A stretch of 8,538 nucleotides of DNA from an uncultured Lachnospiraceae bacterium. GTDB taxonomy: Bacteria > Bacillota > Clostridia > Lachnospirales > Lachnospiraceae. Made by a program: the position numbers and the translations under genes. Positions 7,064 to 8,538 of this stretch are shown here, in pieces. The notes under the pieces are model-generated. The model was not told the origin of the DNA. It made no database searches and saw only the letters and a list, made by a program, of their open reading frames with translations. Every line of letters starts with the position of its first letter. The stretch's first letter is position 1. The stretch is from positions 1 through 8,538 of the forward strand of contig CAJOLO010000060.1 of the NCBI GenBank assembly GCA_905235345.1, written 5' to 3'.

Positions 7064-8233
7064 GTGTCTAAAAAGGTTTCGTTATTTTGGAGAATAATAA
7101 CAGTATTGGCAGCGGCGGTTGTTTTACTTAATATTGCCGCATGCTTTGAGGATTTTTGCAATATCTATACAGATCATGTATATGGTGTTATTGCTGATGT
7201 TGGAGCAGGAATAACCAATGGGATTCCAATTTCAATCGGCGAAATACTGATGTATGCCGGAATTATTTTATTATTGATTACATTTGTTCTTGTAATTCTT
7301 TTGATTTTTTTTAGAAAAAGGCAAAGGTATAAGACTTTTGTAACAAAATATATGAAAAGTATGCTATGTATTTTTATGGTGATGCTCCTTGTTTATACTT
7401 TTAACTGGATTATTCCTTTTCGTAGCAGCATTATGGGAAAAGCTGATTATAATGATTTTGAAAGGAATAAGAATACTATGTCATCTGAAGCAGAGTGTAA
7501 GGCTTTGGAGGAACATTTGAGGATAATAAGAACTGAGCTTGTAGACAATCTTAACACCCTGACGGAACAGGTGGAGCGCGATGATGAGGGGCATATTATT
7601 TATGCGGAGAAAGACGAGGTTGAGCGAAAGGTTGCTGTTGCAATGCAGGGACTATCAGATGAATTTCCGAGACTTGAAGGATTTTATCCACAGTTAAAAT
7701 TCGCTCTTTGCTCTGAACTGCTTAATTATATGTGGATTGGCGGATATACTTATCCATATACGATGGAGGTTGCCGGAAACCGTTATACCGACAAGCTGTA
7801 TTATCCGGCACTTTATGCTCATGAGTCGGCGCACCATCAGGGATATTATCAGGAAAACGAGGCGAATCTGCTTGAATATCTGGGGTGTATTAACAGTGAT
7901 GATAAGGTGATTCAGTATTCCGGATATCTGAGCATGTATTATTATATCGATGATGCATATATAGCTGTGCTTTCTGAGATGGGTGATGATACTTTGTGGG
8001 AGGAGTACGATAAGATTAAGGTGGCGGATCAGGTGTGGGCTGATTCGGATGAAAGTATTGCACAGTCTGATGAAGAATTTGAAAATGAAGACAGACCTAT
8101 GCAGCAATTTGAGAGTACGGCAGAGGATGTGGCAGATGTGGGCTGGGAAACCCAGGGAGAACTGCTCGATGAAAACAGCTATGACGGGGTTGTTGACCTG
8201 ATGCTGATATATTATGATGGGAAGCTGTACTAA
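7064..8233 (+). CDS. DUF3810-family membrane protein with HExxH motif (putative metallopeptidase)
   Basis: The 389-residue protein has three predicted membrane helices (about 8-27, 60-83 and 98-117), followed by a large soluble region. Residues 253-257 read HESAH, an HExxH zinc-binding motif, in the context YAHESAHHQG. The segment QENEANLLEYLGC (263-275) follows, where E264 or E266 could be the third zinc ligand as in gluzincin-like enzymes. The block pattern, together with the C-terminal VVDLMLIYYDGKLY, matches my knowledge of DUF3810 proteins of Clostridia and Bacteroidetes. Their substrate is not established; membrane-bound zinc protease is an inference from the motif. An acidic, low-complexity stretch lies at about 323-360. 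The start is GTG, with GGGGA at 7049-7053, 10 nt upstream; an ATG at 7053 runs into a stop after three codons. I see no terminator immediately after the gene. Confidence 0.88.
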   Translation: MSKKVSLFWRIITVLAAAVVLLNIAACFEDFCNIYTDHVYGVIADVGAGITNGIPISIGEILMYAGIILLLITFVLVILLIFFRKRQRYKTFVTKYMKSMLCIFMVMLLVYTFNWIIPFRSSIMGKADYNDFERNKNTMSSEAECKALEEHLRIIRTELVDNLNTLTEQVERDDEGHIIYAEKDEVERKVAVAMQGLSDEFPRLEGFYPQLKFALCSELLNYMWIGGYTYPYTMEVAGNRYTDKLYYPALYAHESAHHQGYYQENEANLLEYLGCINSDDKVIQYSGYLSMYYYIDDAYIAVLSEMGDDTLWEEYDKIKVADQVWADSDESIAQSDEEFENEDRPMQQFESTAEDVADVGWETQGELLDENSYDGVVDLMLIYYDGKLY

Positions 8234-8329
8234 TTTTTGAAAACTGACTGGATGTTTGACCGATGATTTTGGATGCATGTTGGAGATAATATAATGTGCT
8301 GAAATTGCAGTATATAAATAAAATATTTA

Positions 8330-8358
8330 TTGCAAATACTTATGTAAAGTGATATTAT
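8330..8358 (+). promoter_or_regulatory. Sigma-A-type promoter of a short leader or small RNA
   Basis: TTGCAA at 8330-8335 and TATTAT at 8353-8358 are separated by 17 bp. An AT-rich segment with a 7-bp inverted repeat (ATAAATA-AAA-TATTTAT, 8314-8330) lies just upstream and could act as an UP-like element. Transcription would begin near 8365, in the sequence AAAGGAAAAC. Confidence 0.68.
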
Positions 8359-8364
8359 AAATAA

Positions 8365-8453
8365 AGGAAAACAACCGCCCACAAGATGTGGTTTGACCTA
8401 ATTGGAAGATAGCAATGCCACCCTCGACAAGCCAAAGTACAAGGGTGGTTTTT
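8365..8453 (+). ncRNA. Predicted ~90-nt structured RNA: small RNA or leader/attenuator
   Basis: A good promoter and an intrinsic terminator bracket about 90 nt with no full gene between them. The transcript can form a hairpin CCACA-AGA-TGTGG (8379-8391). Its terminator 3' arm and first tail bases, GGGTGGTT (8443-8450), can also pair over 8 bp, including one G-U pair, with AACCGCCC (8373-8380). That pairing competes both with the first hairpin and with the terminator stem, as in attenuators and riboswitches. A short open frame (8415-8480) starts inside it. I do not recognise the sequence as a known riboswitch class. It could be a free small RNA or the 5' leader of a gene beyond the window. Both the transcript and its function are inferred. 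Confidence 0.5.
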
Positions 8454-8480
8454 CTATGTAGAATTACTTACAAAACGTAA
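8415..8480 (+). CDS. Possible 21-residue leader peptide crossing the terminator
   Basis: An ATG at 8415 is preceded by GGAAG (8404-8408) at 6 nt spacing. The frame runs for 21 codons to TAA at 8478-8480, beginning MPPSTSQS. It covers the whole terminator hairpin, so a ribosome here would prevent or release terminator folding. This is the arrangement of leader-peptide attenuators, but frames this short also arise by chance, and the residues match nothing I know. Confidence 0.25.
   Translation: MPPSTSQSTRVVFLCRITYKT
8418..8453 (+). terminator. Intrinsic terminator or attenuator
   Basis: CCACCCT (8418-8424) pairs perfectly with AGGGTGG (8442-8448) around a 17-nt loop and is followed at once by five T residues (8449-8453). 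The stem is short but GC-rich. It ends the RNA predicted from the promoter at 8330-8358. Confidence 0.8.
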
Positions 8481-8497
8481 AAACGAATGTAAGTAAT
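8463..8497. promoter_or_regulatory. 9-bp inverted repeat, candidate operator
   Basis: ATTACTTAC (8463-8471) and GTAAGTAAT (8489-8497) are perfect inverted copies with a 17-nt A-rich spacer. There is no T-run on the + strand side and the arms are AT-rich, so a terminator is unlikely. The right half lies immediately upstream of a TATAAT at 8500-8505, which suggests an operator for a dimeric regulator of the next gene. The regulator is not identifiable. Confidence 0.45.
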
Positions 8498-8499
8498 GC

Positions 8500-8505
8500 T
8501 ATAAT
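8500..8505 (+). promoter_or_regulatory. Candidate -10 box for a gene beyond the window
   Basis: A perfect TATAAT directly follows the right half of the inverted repeat. At 17 bp upstream (8477-8482) the sequence is GTAAAA, a poor -35 box. The promoter, if real, may need an activator or be weak. The downstream gene is not in the window. Confidence 0.4.
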
Positions 8506-8538
8506 AAATATGCCGAAAGTCAGCAGATCATTAAAATC

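Noticed and set aside
8269..8295. TTGGAT and TATAAT pair as an additional promoter.
   Set aside because: The spacing is 15 bp with a poor -35 match; AT-rich intergenic sequence gives such hits easily, and the promoter at 8330-8358 is clearly better.
8442..8448. AGGGTGG resembling the core of a T-box antiterminator.
   Set aside because: The sequence lacks the rest of the T-box (GGTACCGCG-like part), a stem I with a specifier loop and the right order of terminator arms.

Overview
The window looks like a chromosomal segment of an AT-rich, low-GC Gram-positive bacterium of the class Clostridia, most likely Lachnospiraceae (Butyrivibrio/Roseburia/Lachnospira-like). This rests on the protein content (clostridial-type PfkA, an EF-G paralog, a DUF3810 membrane protein, a membrane GGDEF-EAL protein), on strong GGAGG-type ribosome binding sites and on sigma-A-like promoters. 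No marker gene fixes the genus. All genes lie on the + strand.

Layout: (1) the 3' end of an unrecognised gene (1-297); (2) a 103-nt purine-rich gap, then a WYL-domain transcriptional regulator (401-1411); (3) a well-formed sigma-A promoter and a membrane-bound degenerate-GGDEF/intact-EAL protein, predicted to be a c-di-GMP phosphodiesterase (1568-3532); (4) an EF-G paralog (3657-5741) closed by a strong intrinsic terminator; (5) a separately promoted 6-phosphofructokinase gene (5944-6918); (6) a DUF3810 membrane protein with an HExxH motif (GTG start, 7064-8233); (7) a 305-nt non-coding tail holding a good promoter, a predicted ~90-nt structured RNA ending at an intrinsic terminator, and a 9-bp inverted repeat overlapping a second -10 box, which probably controls a gene beyond the window.

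The genes do not form one obvious pathway. The c-di-GMP enzyme and the EF-G paralog have no visible terminator between them and may be co-transcribed. The PfkA gene is insulated upstream by the EF-G terminator but not clearly terminated downstream, so the DUF3810 gene could receive read-through.

The region most worth follow-up is the promoter/structured RNA/terminator module at 8330-8453. There the 3' arm of the terminator can pair with either of two upstream segments, which is the geometry of an attenuator or riboswitch. The EF-G paralog, with non-canonical GTPase motifs but an intact domain-IV tip, is the second point of interest.
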